A stretch of 64,000 bases of DNA from UMGS1696 sp964463375. GTDB taxonomy: Bacteria; Bacillota; Clostridia; Oscillospirales; CAG-272. Under the pieces are notes generated by a model. The model saw only the letters and a program-made list of their open reading frames with translations, did no database searches and was not told the origin of the DNA. Shown in pieces: positions 1 to 8,362 of this stretch. Location of the stretch: NCBI GenBank assembly GCA_964463375.1, contig CAYXBQ010000008.1:22700-86699 (forward strand), read 5' to 3'. Position 1 is the first letter of the stretch, and the number at the start of each line of letters is the position of its first letter. Made by a program: the position numbers and the translations under genes.

Positions 1-42
1 AAGACGTGAAAAATACAGAAAAGAACAAAAGGAGACAACAAT

Positions 43-2271
43 ATGATGGGACCGCCGCCGGGATTCATGGGACCCCAGGACAAAGCACGCGAAAAGCTCA
101 AGGAACCAAAACCAACTTCCCTAAAGGAGGTGCCGGGGTATCTGTGGCGAGTCGTATCCAAATTCTGCCGCAGACTGCTCTACATCTTCCAGATCGTTTG
201 GGAAACAAGGCCGTGGATCTTATTCTTCATGGTCTTCATGGCCATTTTCAACGGGGTCACGCCGGTCATCAGTGCGCTGATCAGCAGTAAACTGCTCAAC
301 AGCCTGGCCTCTGCCTATGTGGCTGCCACCAATGGGATGCTGGACGATATGTCCGGCGGACTGTCCATGGTAGCGGGACTGCTGGTGCTGCAATTTGCCT
401 TCAGCTTCTTCACCAGCATGGTGGGCCGATTATCCAATATCGTCACGAACATCGCCGGAGAGCTGGTCACCAACACCGTAAACCTGCGGCTCATGCACAA
501 GGCGAAGACCGTGGATCTGGCATCCTTCGACCGGCCGGATTTCTATGAGAAGCTGGAGAACGCACGTAGAGAAGCGGGACACAGACCCTTGCAGATCATC
601 AACGCCAACTTCACGGTGATCTCCACCATCATCAGCATGGTGTCCTTCATTGTGGTGCTGTCTCAGGTCAGTGCCGCAGCTCCCTGGCTCATTGCGCTGC
701 TCAGCATTCCCACGGCGCTGATCAACTTTATCTATCGTCGGAAGAACTTCCACTATATGCGCCACCACTCCAAGGAACGGCGGCAGATGAACTACTACTC
801 CAACCTGATGACCAACAAGGATATGGTCAAGGAGGTGCGGCTGTTCGGGCTGTCGGATCTGTTCATTGGCCGGTATAACGATACCTTCCGCATATACTTC
901 AAGGGTCTGCAAAAGCTGTTCATTGGAGAAGGCCTGTGGCATATGGTATCCAGCGTGTTCTCTACGGCTGTGAACTGCGCCCTGTTCCTGTTCATCGCCA
1001 AAGGGGTCACGGAAGGCCGCTATGCCGTGGGGGACTACTCCCTGTATACGGGCGCATTGCACTCCATCGCATCCGGCATCGGTACCCTGATCTCCACCAC
1101 CGCTTCGATCTATGAAGGGACCTTGTTCATCGACAACCTGATCACCTTCATGAACGAAAAGGTCACCATCGTGCCGCTGCTGGCAGAGCGTGCCGAGCCT
1201 CGCCGTGTCACCCACCACACCGGTCACCGGATCGTGTTCGACAATGTGTCCTTCTCGTACCCCGGTACGGAGCGCAACGTCATTGACCATGTGAACCTGA
1301 CCATCGAGCCGGGAGACACCGTGGCACTGGTGGGACTCAACGGCGCCGGGAAGACCACACTGATCAAGCTGCTGACCCGGTTGTATGATCCCACAGAGGG
1401 CACGATCACCCTGGACGGCTACGACATTCGGGAGTACGATGTACAGGATCTGTACCAGCTCTTCGGGATCATCTTCCAGGACTTCGGCAAGTATGCTGTA
1501 AATGTGAAGGAAAACATCCAGTTTGGGCAGCTTTCCCGTGGGGAAGACATGGACGGGATCCGGTTGGCAGCAGAACAGAGCAGTGCCGAACAGTTCATCG
1601 CCAAGCTGCCGGATGGGTATGACACGCCCCTGATGCGGTACTTCGAGGAAAACGGCATCGAGCTGTCCATTGGCCAGTGGCAGAAGCTGTCCATTGCCCG
1701 TGCCTTCTATTCGGACTCCGACATCATCATCTTAGACGAGCCCACTGCCTCTTTGGACCCCATCGCCGAGCAGGAGATCTACAACCAGTTCGACTCCCTG
1801 CGTAAGGATAAGACCACCATCTTCGTGTCCCACCGGCTGTCCAGTGCCACCGTGGCCAACAAGGTCGTGGTGCTGGAATACGGGAAGGTCATCGAGATCG
1901 GCAGCCATAGCCAGCTGATGCAGCAGCATGGGGCCTACTACACGCTATTCTCTACGCAAGCCAAACGATACATCACGGATACCGACAACACCCAAAATCA
2001 TGGGGAGGAAGACTATGCTGGATCGAGAGTGCCGGAAGATCATACGCCAATGGGAAGACCACCGTTCCCCGGAGCAAAGCCGCCTATGGGGATGGGAAGA
2101 CCGCCGATGGATCGGATGCCCATGCCGCCGGACGGAAAGCGTCCGCCGAGACCGCCGATGGCTGACGATGGTGCTCCTGGGCCTGCTTATGGGGAGCCTG
2201 CTGCTGGGATGCCAAAGCCGGGGGGAGAACAGCGAAACGAGCCTGCCGGAGACGACGCTGACCACCGCTGA
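43..2271 (+). CDS. ABC exporter, fused permease and ATP-binding domains, Met/Pro-rich tail
   Basis: A 742-aa half-size ABC transporter. The N-terminus is Met/Pro/Gly-rich (MMGPPPGFMGP), followed by a six-helix-type membrane domain (about residues 50-340) and a nucleotide-binding domain with Walker A GLNGAGKTT near residue 430, a signature-like LSIGQ and Walker B IIILDEPTASLDP, then an H-loop VSHRLSS. It should work as a dimer exporting an unknown substrate. Start: tandem ATGs at 43 and 46 preceded by AAAGGAGA at 28-35. The last ~85 residues are a low-complexity Pro/Met/Gly tail (repeats of PPM, GMGRPPMDRMPMPPDG) read out of frame with the start of the next gene, so this DNA may code in two frames. 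Substrate cannot be told from sequence. Confidence 0.9.
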   Translation: MMGPPPGFMGPQDKAREKLKEPKPTSLKEVPGYLWRVVSKFCRRLLYIFQIVWETRPWILFFMVFMAIFNGVTPVISALISSKLLNSLASAYVAATNGMLDDMSGGLSMVAGLLVLQFAFSFFTSMVGRLSNIVTNIAGELVTNTVNLRLMHKAKTVDLASFDRPDFYEKLENARREAGHRPLQIINANFTVISTIISMVSFIVVLSQVSAAAPWLIALLSIPTALINFIYRRKNFHYMRHHSKERRQMNYYSNLMTNKDMVKEVRLFGLSDLFIGRYNDTFRIYFKGLQKLFIGEGLWHMVSSVFSTAVNCALFLFIAKGVTEGRYAVGDYSLYTGALHSIASGIGTLISTTASIYEGTLFIDNLITFMNEKVTIVPLLAERAEPRRVTHHTGHRIVFDNVSFSYPGTERNVIDHVNLTIEPGDTVALVGLNGAGKTTLIKLLTRLYDPTEGTITLDGYDIREYDVQDLYQLFGIIFQDFGKYAVNVKENIQFGQLSRGEDMDGIRLAAEQSSAEQFIAKLPDGYDTPLMRYFEENGIELSIGQWQKLSIARAFYSDSDIIILDEPTASLDPIAEQEIYNQFDSLRKDKTTIFVSHRLSSATVANKVVVLEYGKVIEIGSHSQLMQQHGAYYTLFSTQAKRYITDTDNTQNHGEEDYAGSRVPEDHTPMGRPPFPGAKPPMGMGRPPMDRMPMPPDGKRPPRPPMADDGAPGPAYGEPAAGMPKPGGEQRNEPAGDDADHR

Positions 2272-3709
2272 TCCGGCTGCGTTGTCCCCTCTGCCGGAGG
2301 AAAAGTGGCAGTTTGACAGTGCATTTTCTGCCAAGCGTGCCTGTACCAATGCGCTGGATCTGGTACACCGGCTGTCCGACTACGACGAAGAGGCTGTGAC
2401 CGGTTATCGTGCCTTCCAGAACGATGCACGGAACGAGATGATGCGGGAGGACATCACCCAGGGGGAGCTGGAAGCCCTGTACCTACAGATCCAGGAACGC
2501 TCCCGCACGCTGACCCTGAAGCAGGGAGACGTGGCACGGGTGTATATCACCACGGATTATGACCAATACACAGTGGATCGCAGCTACCGCTCCTGCCGAC
2601 TGGGCTTTGTACCGGCTGTGGGAGAGGCGGGGGAGGCACTGTCCATGACCGAATGCCAGATCCGGTTGCGGGGGAACAGCACCGCCGGCGGTCCCAAATT
2701 TCCCTATGCCATCAAGCTGTCGGAAAGCGAGAGCCTCTTTGGTATGGGCAAGGGCAAACGCTGGAATCTATTGGCCAATCTCCACGACAAGACCATGCTC
2801 CGCAATACCATAGGACTACGGCTGGCAGACGAGCTGGGTGCGCCCTACACGCCAAAGACCAAGATCGTGGAGGTGTATTTCAACGGCAAGTACCAGGGCA
2901 CCTACGATCTGGTGGAAGCGATCACCGACAAGAAGACCCGTGTGGACATCGATGTGACGGCCCATGAATGTATTTTGGAGATCGATGCAAACCGGGACGA
3001 CGGCAGCTACTATCTGGTGACACCCATGGGGATGCGGTTCAAGGTGGATAAGCCGGAGGACGTGTCGGAGGAGATGCAGGCGTGGCTGGATACATTTTTA
3101 GCCGAAGCAGAAACCGCGCTGCTGGAAGGACATGGTGCCGACTACTTTGATCTGGATTCCTTTGTGAATGTGTACCTGACGCTGGAGGTGACCAAGAATC
3201 TGGACAGCAACAGCTTTTCCACCCGGTATTTCATCAAGGGAAACAAGATCTATGCCGGTCCGGTGTGGGATTTCGATCTGTCCTCCGGCAATGTGTCCCC
3301 CTATGTGGATGAGGAAGGGTACAAGATATACCTGAACATCGAAGGGCGGGGCGACGACAGTGGGGACAGTGCCCATGGCCTTTGGAACCGGCAGGGGTGG
3401 TTTGCAGCGTTGTTCACCCACGAAGCCGACTTTGCCAACATGGTCGCCGCTCGATACACCGAAATGCGGCCGCTGTTTGAGAATATCTACAAGGACAACG
3501 AGCTGGGGCGAAGCTGGATCGGCGGCTGGCAGGACAAGTACGGTACCGCATTCCGGCGCAACTACGACGAGGGCGGCTGGGATATGTATGGTCGGTATTC
3601 GCCCTACCACATGGAGCCCACGCTGGACTATGACGAAAACGTGCAGTTCCTCGTCGATTGGTTCGAGGATCGTCTGACATGGTTGGATGGGGTGTACTAC
3701 ATAGGTTGA
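2015..3709 (+). CDS. CotH-family lipoprotein
   Basis: A 564-aa protein with a charged N-terminus (RRDRRWLT), hydrophobic stretch and lipobox LLLGC, so probably a membrane-anchored lipoprotein. The body matches CotH kinase-like proteins: a region around HDKTMLRNTIGLRLADELG, a central IVEVYFNGKYQGTYDLVE motif and a C-terminal GPVWDFDLSSGN motif. CotH proteins are atypical protein kinases of spore coats, but many bacterial members are surface proteins of unknown role. I chose ATG 2015 because GGGGAGGAA sits just upstream at 2002-2010; the later ATG at 2168 lacks such a site and would leave no positive charge before the lipobox. The first 257 bp overlap the exporter gene in another frame, which argues for translational coupling. 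Confidence 0.85.
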   Translation: MLDRECRKIIRQWEDHRSPEQSRLWGWEDRRWIGCPCRRTESVRRDRRWLTMVLLGLLMGSLLLGCQSRGENSETSLPETTLTTADPAALSPLPEEKWQFDSAFSAKRACTNALDLVHRLSDYDEEAVTGYRAFQNDARNEMMREDITQGELEALYLQIQERSRTLTLKQGDVARVYITTDYDQYTVDRSYRSCRLGFVPAVGEAGEALSMTECQIRLRGNSTAGGPKFPYAIKLSESESLFGMGKGKRWNLLANLHDKTMLRNTIGLRLADELGAPYTPKTKIVEVYFNGKYQGTYDLVEAITDKKTRVDIDVTAHECILEIDANRDDGSYYLVTPMGMRFKVDKPEDVSEEMQAWLDTFLAEAETALLEGHGADYFDLDSFVNVYLTLEVTKNLDSNSFSTRYFIKGNKIYAGPVWDFDLSSGNVSPYVDEEGYKIYLNIEGRGDDSGDSAHGLWNRQGWFAALFTHEADFANMVAARYTEMRPLFENIYKDNELGRSWIGGWQDKYGTAFRRNYDEGGWDMYGRYSPYHMEPTLDYDENVQFLVDWFEDRLTWLDGVYYIG

Positions 3710-3720
3710 GCCGGAAAAGA

Positions 3721-3744
3721 AGGGTGCAGAAATGTGCCCTTTTT
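3721..3744 (+). terminator. Rho-independent terminator after the CotH gene
   Basis: Hairpin AGGGTGCA / TGTGCCCT (3721-3740, two G.T pairs) followed by TTTTT, 11 bases after the CotH stop codon. Confidence 0.7.
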
Positions 3745-3757
3745 CTGTGCGATTTTG

Positions 3758-3786
3758 TTGACAAATCCGGCAAAATATGCTATACT
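3758..3786 (+). promoter_or_regulatory. Sigma-A promoter of the GH10 gene
   Basis: TTGACA (3758-3763), 17-nt spacer, TATACT (3781-3786). The start site would fall near 3793, about 45 nt before the GH10 ATG. Confidence 0.85.
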
Positions 3787-3836
3787 GTTGCCAACGATCA
3801 AAAACCAATTGTGAGAAAATCACAAAGGAGGCCAAT

Positions 3837-5183
3837 ATGAGCAGAACCGATACGATCCTTGCCAATTTTCGGCGGGAGGAAGATCTGATCCGAGATAGAC
3901 TGGACGATGGGATCCGGCATCACAGAATGGGACACGGCAAGGTACAGGTCGTGGACGAAAACGGCAAGCCGGTAGCCGGTGCCAAGCTGCATCTCAATTT
4001 GAAAGATCACGACTTCAAGATGGGTGCCAACATCTTCATGCTGGACGAATTTGAGAACGAAGAAAAGAACGCCACCTACAAGAAGCTGTTCCCACAGGTA
4101 TTCAACCTGGCTACCGTGCCGTTCTATTGGAGCGACCTGGAGCCGGAGGAAGGCAAGCCCCGTTTTGCTGCCGATTCTCCCAAGGTATACCGCAGACCCG
4201 CACCGGACCTGTGTGTTGACTATTGTAAAGAGGTCGGCATCACGCCCAAGTGCCACTGCCTGAACTACGACCAGTGGACACCCCTTTGGGCACCGGACAG
4301 CATCACGGGCATCAAGCGTGCCATGGACAAGCGGATCCGAGAATGCGCCGAACGGTATCGGGACGTGATCCCCAGCTGGGAAGTCACCAACGAGCTGTAC
4401 TGCGGCAAGTACGACACCTATTCGCAGAATCGCAAGAGCAGCCAGCTTTTCACCGCCCGGGACGTTATGGAATGGAGCTTCAACACCGCCAGACGCTACC
4501 TGCCCAACAACGAGCTGATCATCAATGAGGCCTCCCACGCCTGGACCAGCCTGTTCACGTGGCAGAGAGGTCCGTACTATCAGCAGATCGAACGTGCGCT
4601 GGACAAGGGTACGCCCATTGATGCCGTAGGTATGCAGTTCCATATGTTCTGCCGTGCCGAGAACGAGGAGAGAGACACCAAGCCCTACTACACCCCCTCG
4701 CACCTGTACAACGTCATGGACACCTACGCCAAGCTGGGGCTGCCCATGCAGATCACGGAGATCACCATCCCCTGCTACACCGATCTGCCGGAAGACGAGG
4801 AGCTGCAAGCCGAAGTCCTGCGGTATTTGATGGAGATCTGGTTCTCCCATCCGGCCATGGAAGCGGCGATCTACTGGAACTTAGTGGACGGCTACGCGGC
4901 CTTTGCCCCCCAGGGCGACATGAAAGCCGGTGAGAACTACTTCCGTGCCGGACTTTGCCGATTCGACATGACACCCAAGCCGGCGTACTATATGTTACGC
5001 AAGCTGTTCCACGAGACCTGGCACACCGAGGTGGATGTGGTGACGGACGAAGGCGGTTGGGCAAGCTGGAACGGTTTCTGGGGCAAATACGGCTGCACCA
5101 TCGCCAATGCCGACAAGACCACCGAAACGACCGTACACCTGACCAAGGACAGCGGCAACAATTTCCGGGTCATCTCGAAATAA
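3837..5183 (+). CDS. Glycoside hydrolase family 10 (endo-xylanase-like), cytoplasmic
   Basis: A 448-aa GH10 protein. Residues ~30-60 form the beta-strand module KVQVVDENGKPVAGAK usual before GH10 barrels. The acid/base Glu lies in SWEVTNELY and the nucleophile Glu in PMQITEITIP, matching the WxVxNE and ITE patterns of the family. It lacks a signal peptide, so it probably acts on imported xylo-oligosaccharides rather than polymeric xylan. Start ATG 3837 has AAAGGAGG at 3825-3832. It is monocistronic, with its own promoter and two terminators behind it. Confidence 0.9.
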   Translation: MSRTDTILANFRREEDLIRDRLDDGIRHHRMGHGKVQVVDENGKPVAGAKLHLNLKDHDFKMGANIFMLDEFENEEKNATYKKLFPQVFNLATVPFYWSDLEPEEGKPRFAADSPKVYRRPAPDLCVDYCKEVGITPKCHCLNYDQWTPLWAPDSITGIKRAMDKRIRECAERYRDVIPSWEVTNELYCGKYDTYSQNRKSSQLFTARDVMEWSFNTARRYLPNNELIINEASHAWTSLFTWQRGPYYQQIERALDKGTPIDAVGMQFHMFCRAENEERDTKPYYTPSHLYNVMDTYAKLGLPMQITEITIPCYTDLPEDEELQAEVLRYLMEIWFSHPAMEAAIYWNLVDGYAAFAPQGDMKAGENYFRAGLCRFDMTPKPAYYMLRKLFHETWHTEVDVVTDEGGWASWNGFWGKYGCTIANADKTTETTVHLTKDSGNNFRVISK

Positions 5184-5198
5184 TTACTGAATAGAATA

Positions 5199-5235
5199 AA
5201 AAAGGACAGGTCACAGAGGGCTTGTCCTTTTTTGT
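5199..5235 (+). terminator. Terminator of the GH10 gene
   Basis: AAAAAGGACA at 5199-5208 pairs with TGTCCTTTTTT at 5224-5234. A run of A on the left and T on the right makes it potentially bidirectional. Confidence 0.8.
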
Positions 5236-5242
5236 TCCAACG

Positions 5243-5294
5243 AAAAAACCACGCTGGCAGTTTTTCCTTCGAAATTCCGTCGGGCGTGGTTTTT
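5243..5294 (-). terminator. Terminator of the minus-strand ABC/DUF1854 operon
   Basis: AAAAAACCACGC (5243-5254 region) pairs with GCGTGGTTTTT (5283-5294) around a ~30-nt loop. It lies 8 bases beyond the last gene of the minus operon and could act on both strands. Confidence 0.7.
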
Positions 5295-5301
5295 GTATCG
5301 T

Positions 5302-7575
5302 TTATTTTGCGGCAGCTACGGGTTCTGCGGCTTTCTTTTTCTTGGCAAAACCGGAGCCCTGCCGCTGTGCCATAACCAGCTTCCAGTAGAAGCCCTTCAG
5401 ATCCAGCAGCTCCTGGTGTGTACCGCATTCCACCAGATGGCCCTTGTCCAGCACGATCAGTCGGTCTGCGTTCCGCAGGGTGGACAGTCTGTGGGCGATG
5501 GCAAAGGTGGTACGGTCCTTAGACAGCTTGTTGATGGCATCCTGGATCAGCTTTTCGGTCTCGGTGTCCAGAGCAGCTGTTGCCTCGTCCAGGATCAGGA
5601 TCTTCGGGTTGTGGATCAGCGCACGGGCAATGGCGACTCTCTGCCGCTCCCCACCGGACAGGGAATATCCCTTTTCGCCGACCATGGTGTTGTAGCCCTC
5701 GGGCAGGTTCACGATAAAGTCGTGGGCATTGGCCATCTTGGCAGCCGCCACCACTTCTTCATCGGAGGCCAGGGGCTTGGCGTACTTGATGTTGTCTCGG
5801 ATGGAACCGGAGAACAGGTGGGTCTCCTGCAATACGACACCGATCTGTGAACGGAGCGCATTCTGGGAGATGTCCTTGATGTTTACGTCGTCGATGCAGA
5901 TCTCGCCTTCGTTCACGTCGTACAGACGCATGAGCAGGTTGATCAGCGTGGTCTTACCACAGCCGGAGTGGCCCACGATACCGATCATTTCGCCCTTCTT
6001 GACTTCCAGGTCGATGTTTTGCAGCACCGGGTTGTAGGAGTCATAGCCGAAGGTCACATTCTTGATGGACACATCCCCCTCGATGTCGATATCGATAGGC
6101 AGCCCAATATCGGATACCTCCGGTTCTTCCTCCAGGATCTCCAGCACCTTACCCAGAGAGGTGAGGAACGCAGATACCTGACGGGGGATGAACGTGATGG
6201 TGATCAGAGGCCCATAGATGATGTTGGCGTAGGAGTTGAACTGGTGCAGGTCACCGTAGTTCATGGCACCGGTGAACAGCTTGTAGTTCCCGTAGAACAG
6301 GATCAGGTAGGAACCAAAGCGCACCACAAAGCTCAGCAGGGGGAACACGGTATCGTACAGCTTGGCGTTGGATTCGTTCTGGATAGCGGCTGCATCGGTC
6401 TTGTCGTTGAACTTGACGATCTCCCGCTCCTCGTTACCAAAGGTCTTGACCACACGGATACCGTTCAGGATGTCCTGTAGGAACAGGTTCACGTGGTAGC
6501 CGAGGATCCAGCCCTTCCGGTTCCGACGCTGCATGGTATCCCAGAACTTGTACACCAGGAACACTACCAACGGAATGGGCACGAATACGAACAAGCTCAT
6601 GACCGGGTCCAGGATCAGCAGGAACACCAGTGCCAGCACGAAGGAGGCACCCATGGAGAACAGGGACGGCAGCTGGCCGGTCATAAAGCCCTGTACCACG
6701 TTTACGTCCCCGGTGATACGACCCATCAGGTCACCGGTGGATTTCTTTTGGATAGAGGCGATAGACAAGGTCTGGATCTTTTCGTACAGCAGCGTCCGCA
6801 TCATCAGGGTGAACTTGTTACCGGAGATGGCAGACAGGCGGCTCTGGATCACGCCGATGGCACGCTGGAACAGATCGATGGATACGATGGCGACAAAGAT
6901 CAGCAGAAATGCCTGCAAATTGGGGTCGGAGAGGGAGATGCCCTCTTTGTAGATAGACTTGTTGGTCAGATAATCGTTTACGGCGATCTTCTGGATGGCC
7001 GGCAGGATGAACTGGATGGCCAGGGTGAAGAAGGACACAAACAGCGGGAAGAACAGCATGAGCCGCATACCTTTGGTCAGGGCCCAGAGCTTTTTGTATA
7101 CTTCCTTGGTGTCACGGCAGAAGGGGCAGACGGTGGTGCCGGCTACGAAGGGACGACCGCACTTGGGGCAGAACCGCTCTCGTTCGTCGTTGGTCACAGG
7201 CTCACCGGGGGCTTCCTTGTTGCGCAGCTTTTCGGCCAGGGCTTCACAGGCGTTCACCAGCACGGAATACCGGGACAGGTTACGGCCGGACAGGAAGCGG
7301 CAGACCAAGGTGGTGATCCCATCGATGCACGCATAGAAGGCACAGTTGCCGTACAGGACTTCTGTGGAGAACACGGTGCAGCGGGAGAGATCGATGGTGG
7401 ACAGGACTTTGCCGTCTAAGAGGCAGTAGATGTGCTTATCGGTAACGACCGTCCAGCCCGCCACAAAGCGATCCTCATACATGTTGAAGGGAACGCAGTA
7501 CATTCTCTTTTCACCGGCAGATACAGACTGATAAGCAGCCTCGTCCACCTGTGGCAGATCGTACATGAGTTTCAT
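5302..7575 (-). CDS. ABC exporter with N-terminal sensor region and zinc ribbon
   Basis: A 757-aa fused exporter. Residues 1-~135 are a soluble region rich in beta-strand patterns (KMYCVPFNMYEDRFVAGWTVVTDKHIYCLL-like PH/GRAM feel), followed by a zinc ribbon FCPKCGRPF...CPFC near residue 137-155, then a six-helix membrane domain and an ATPase domain with Walker A GHSGCGKTT, signature LSGGE and Walker B ILILDEATAALD. It is the last gene of a three-gene operon with DUF1854 and a second exporter and likely pairs with that exporter as a heterodimer. DUF1854 neighbours are known from cyanophycin-associated ABC loci in proteobacteria; the substrate here is unknown. SD GGAGGT precedes ATG at 7575. 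Confidence 0.88.
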   Translation of the reverse strand: MKLMYDLPQVDEAAYQSVSAGEKRMYCVPFNMYEDRFVAGWTVVTDKHIYCLLDGKVLSTIDLSRCTVFSTEVLYGNCAFYACIDGITTLVCRFLSGRNLSRYSVLVNACEALAEKLRNKEAPGEPVTNDERERFCPKCGRPFVAGTTVCPFCRDTKEVYKKLWALTKGMRLMLFFPLFVSFFTLAIQFILPAIQKIAVNDYLTNKSIYKEGISLSDPNLQAFLLIFVAIVSIDLFQRAIGVIQSRLSAISGNKFTLMMRTLLYEKIQTLSIASIQKKSTGDLMGRITGDVNVVQGFMTGQLPSLFSMGASFVLALVFLLILDPVMSLFVFVPIPLVVFLVYKFWDTMQRRNRKGWILGYHVNLFLQDILNGIRVVKTFGNEEREIVKFNDKTDAAAIQNESNAKLYDTVFPLLSFVVRFGSYLILFYGNYKLFTGAMNYGDLHQFNSYANIIYGPLITITFIPRQVSAFLTSLGKVLEILEEEPEVSDIGLPIDIDIEGDVSIKNVTFGYDSYNPVLQNIDLEVKKGEMIGIVGHSGCGKTTLINLLMRLYDVNEGEICIDDVNIKDISQNALRSQIGVVLQETHLFSGSIRDNIKYAKPLASDEEVVAAAKMANAHDFIVNLPEGYNTMVGEKGYSLSGGERQRVAIARALIHNPKILILDEATAALDTETEKLIQDAINKLSKDRTTFAIAHRLSTLRNADRLIVLDKGHLVECGTHQELLDLKGFYWKLVMAQRQGSGFAKKKKAAEPVAAAK

Positions 7576-7629
7576 GGGTTTTATACCTCCATTGGGAGAA
7601 AAGTAAGAGGGTAGAGTTGTTCGTTACAC

Positions 7630-8313
7630 TTAGATGTAGATCTCGATGACCTTGTAGCTCTGGCGATCCAGGGCCTCGGGATTGGGGATCAGGAAGCAGT
7701 TACCGTCCATATCGGCGATGAGGATACGGCCGTCCTCTAACTTCCGGATGTTGGAGAAGGGGTTGTTCAGCACGAAGGAAACGTGTCCGGCGCTGGTATC
7801 TGCTTCCCAGTAGCAGTAGCCGAACTTTTCCTTAGCGGCCGTGATCTTCTTGATCTCCGGGGTGAAGTACCGCAGCTCCAGCTCGGCATTCAGCAGATCA
7901 ACGGTGGCCTTGTCGAACACATTGATGTTCCGGATCATGCCGATCTCCGAACCACGTCCCTTTTTCCGGGAGTCCGGTTCTCGTACAGACAGGAACTCAT
8001 CGGGTGCGGAAACGGGGAAGGAACGACGGATGACCACCCGCTCGAATTCCTCTGTTTCTCCCTCGGCGTTGATGATCTTTAGGGAGATCAGTCCACCGGT
8101 GGAGGCAGAGAACCAGGCGTTGTCCGGGGTCAGCGCAATGGATTCCCGGTGCTTGAACAGCTCGTCCGGGTTCACCTCTTCCTCGTCGTCCTCGTCTTCG
8201 GCGGCATCCTCTGCTGCTTTATCGGTCTTTTTCAGCTCTTCCTTTTTGTTTTCTACCTTTGCCTCGACCTTTTTGTTTTCCGCCTTGGCAGTGGTCTTTT
8301 CGTTAGTACTCAT
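7630..8313 (-). CDS. DUF1854 protein
   Basis: A 227-aa soluble protein. The first ~50 residues are a Lys/Glu/Ala then Asp/Glu-rich, probably disordered, leader (EDEDDEEEVNPDEL). The rest matches DUF1854: RSFPVSAPDEFLSVREPDS, EIGMIRNI, LNAELELRYFTPEIKKI, SFVLNNPFSNIRKL and a C-terminal DMDGNCFLIPNPEALDRQS. DUF1854 members sit beside paired ABC exporters and have been annotated as cyanophycin-metabolism associated; biochemical role is not known to me. Spacing of about 50 bases to both neighbours supports one transcript. SD GAGGT before ATG 8313. Confidence 0.85.
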   Translation of the reverse strand: MSTNEKTTAKAENKKVEAKVENKKEELKKTDKAAEDAAEDEDDEEEVNPDELFKHRESIALTPDNAWFSASTGGLISLKIINAEGETEEFERVVIRRSFPVSAPDEFLSVREPDSRKKGRGSEIGMIRNINVFDKATVDLLNAELELRYFTPEIKKITAAKEKFGYCYWEADTSAGHVSFVLNNPFSNIRKLEDGRILIADMDGNCFLIPNPEALDRQSYKVIEIYI

Positions 8314-8362
8314 ATATATTACCTCAAATGCCTCTCGATCGTGCGTTCACAGCTCTGTGTGA

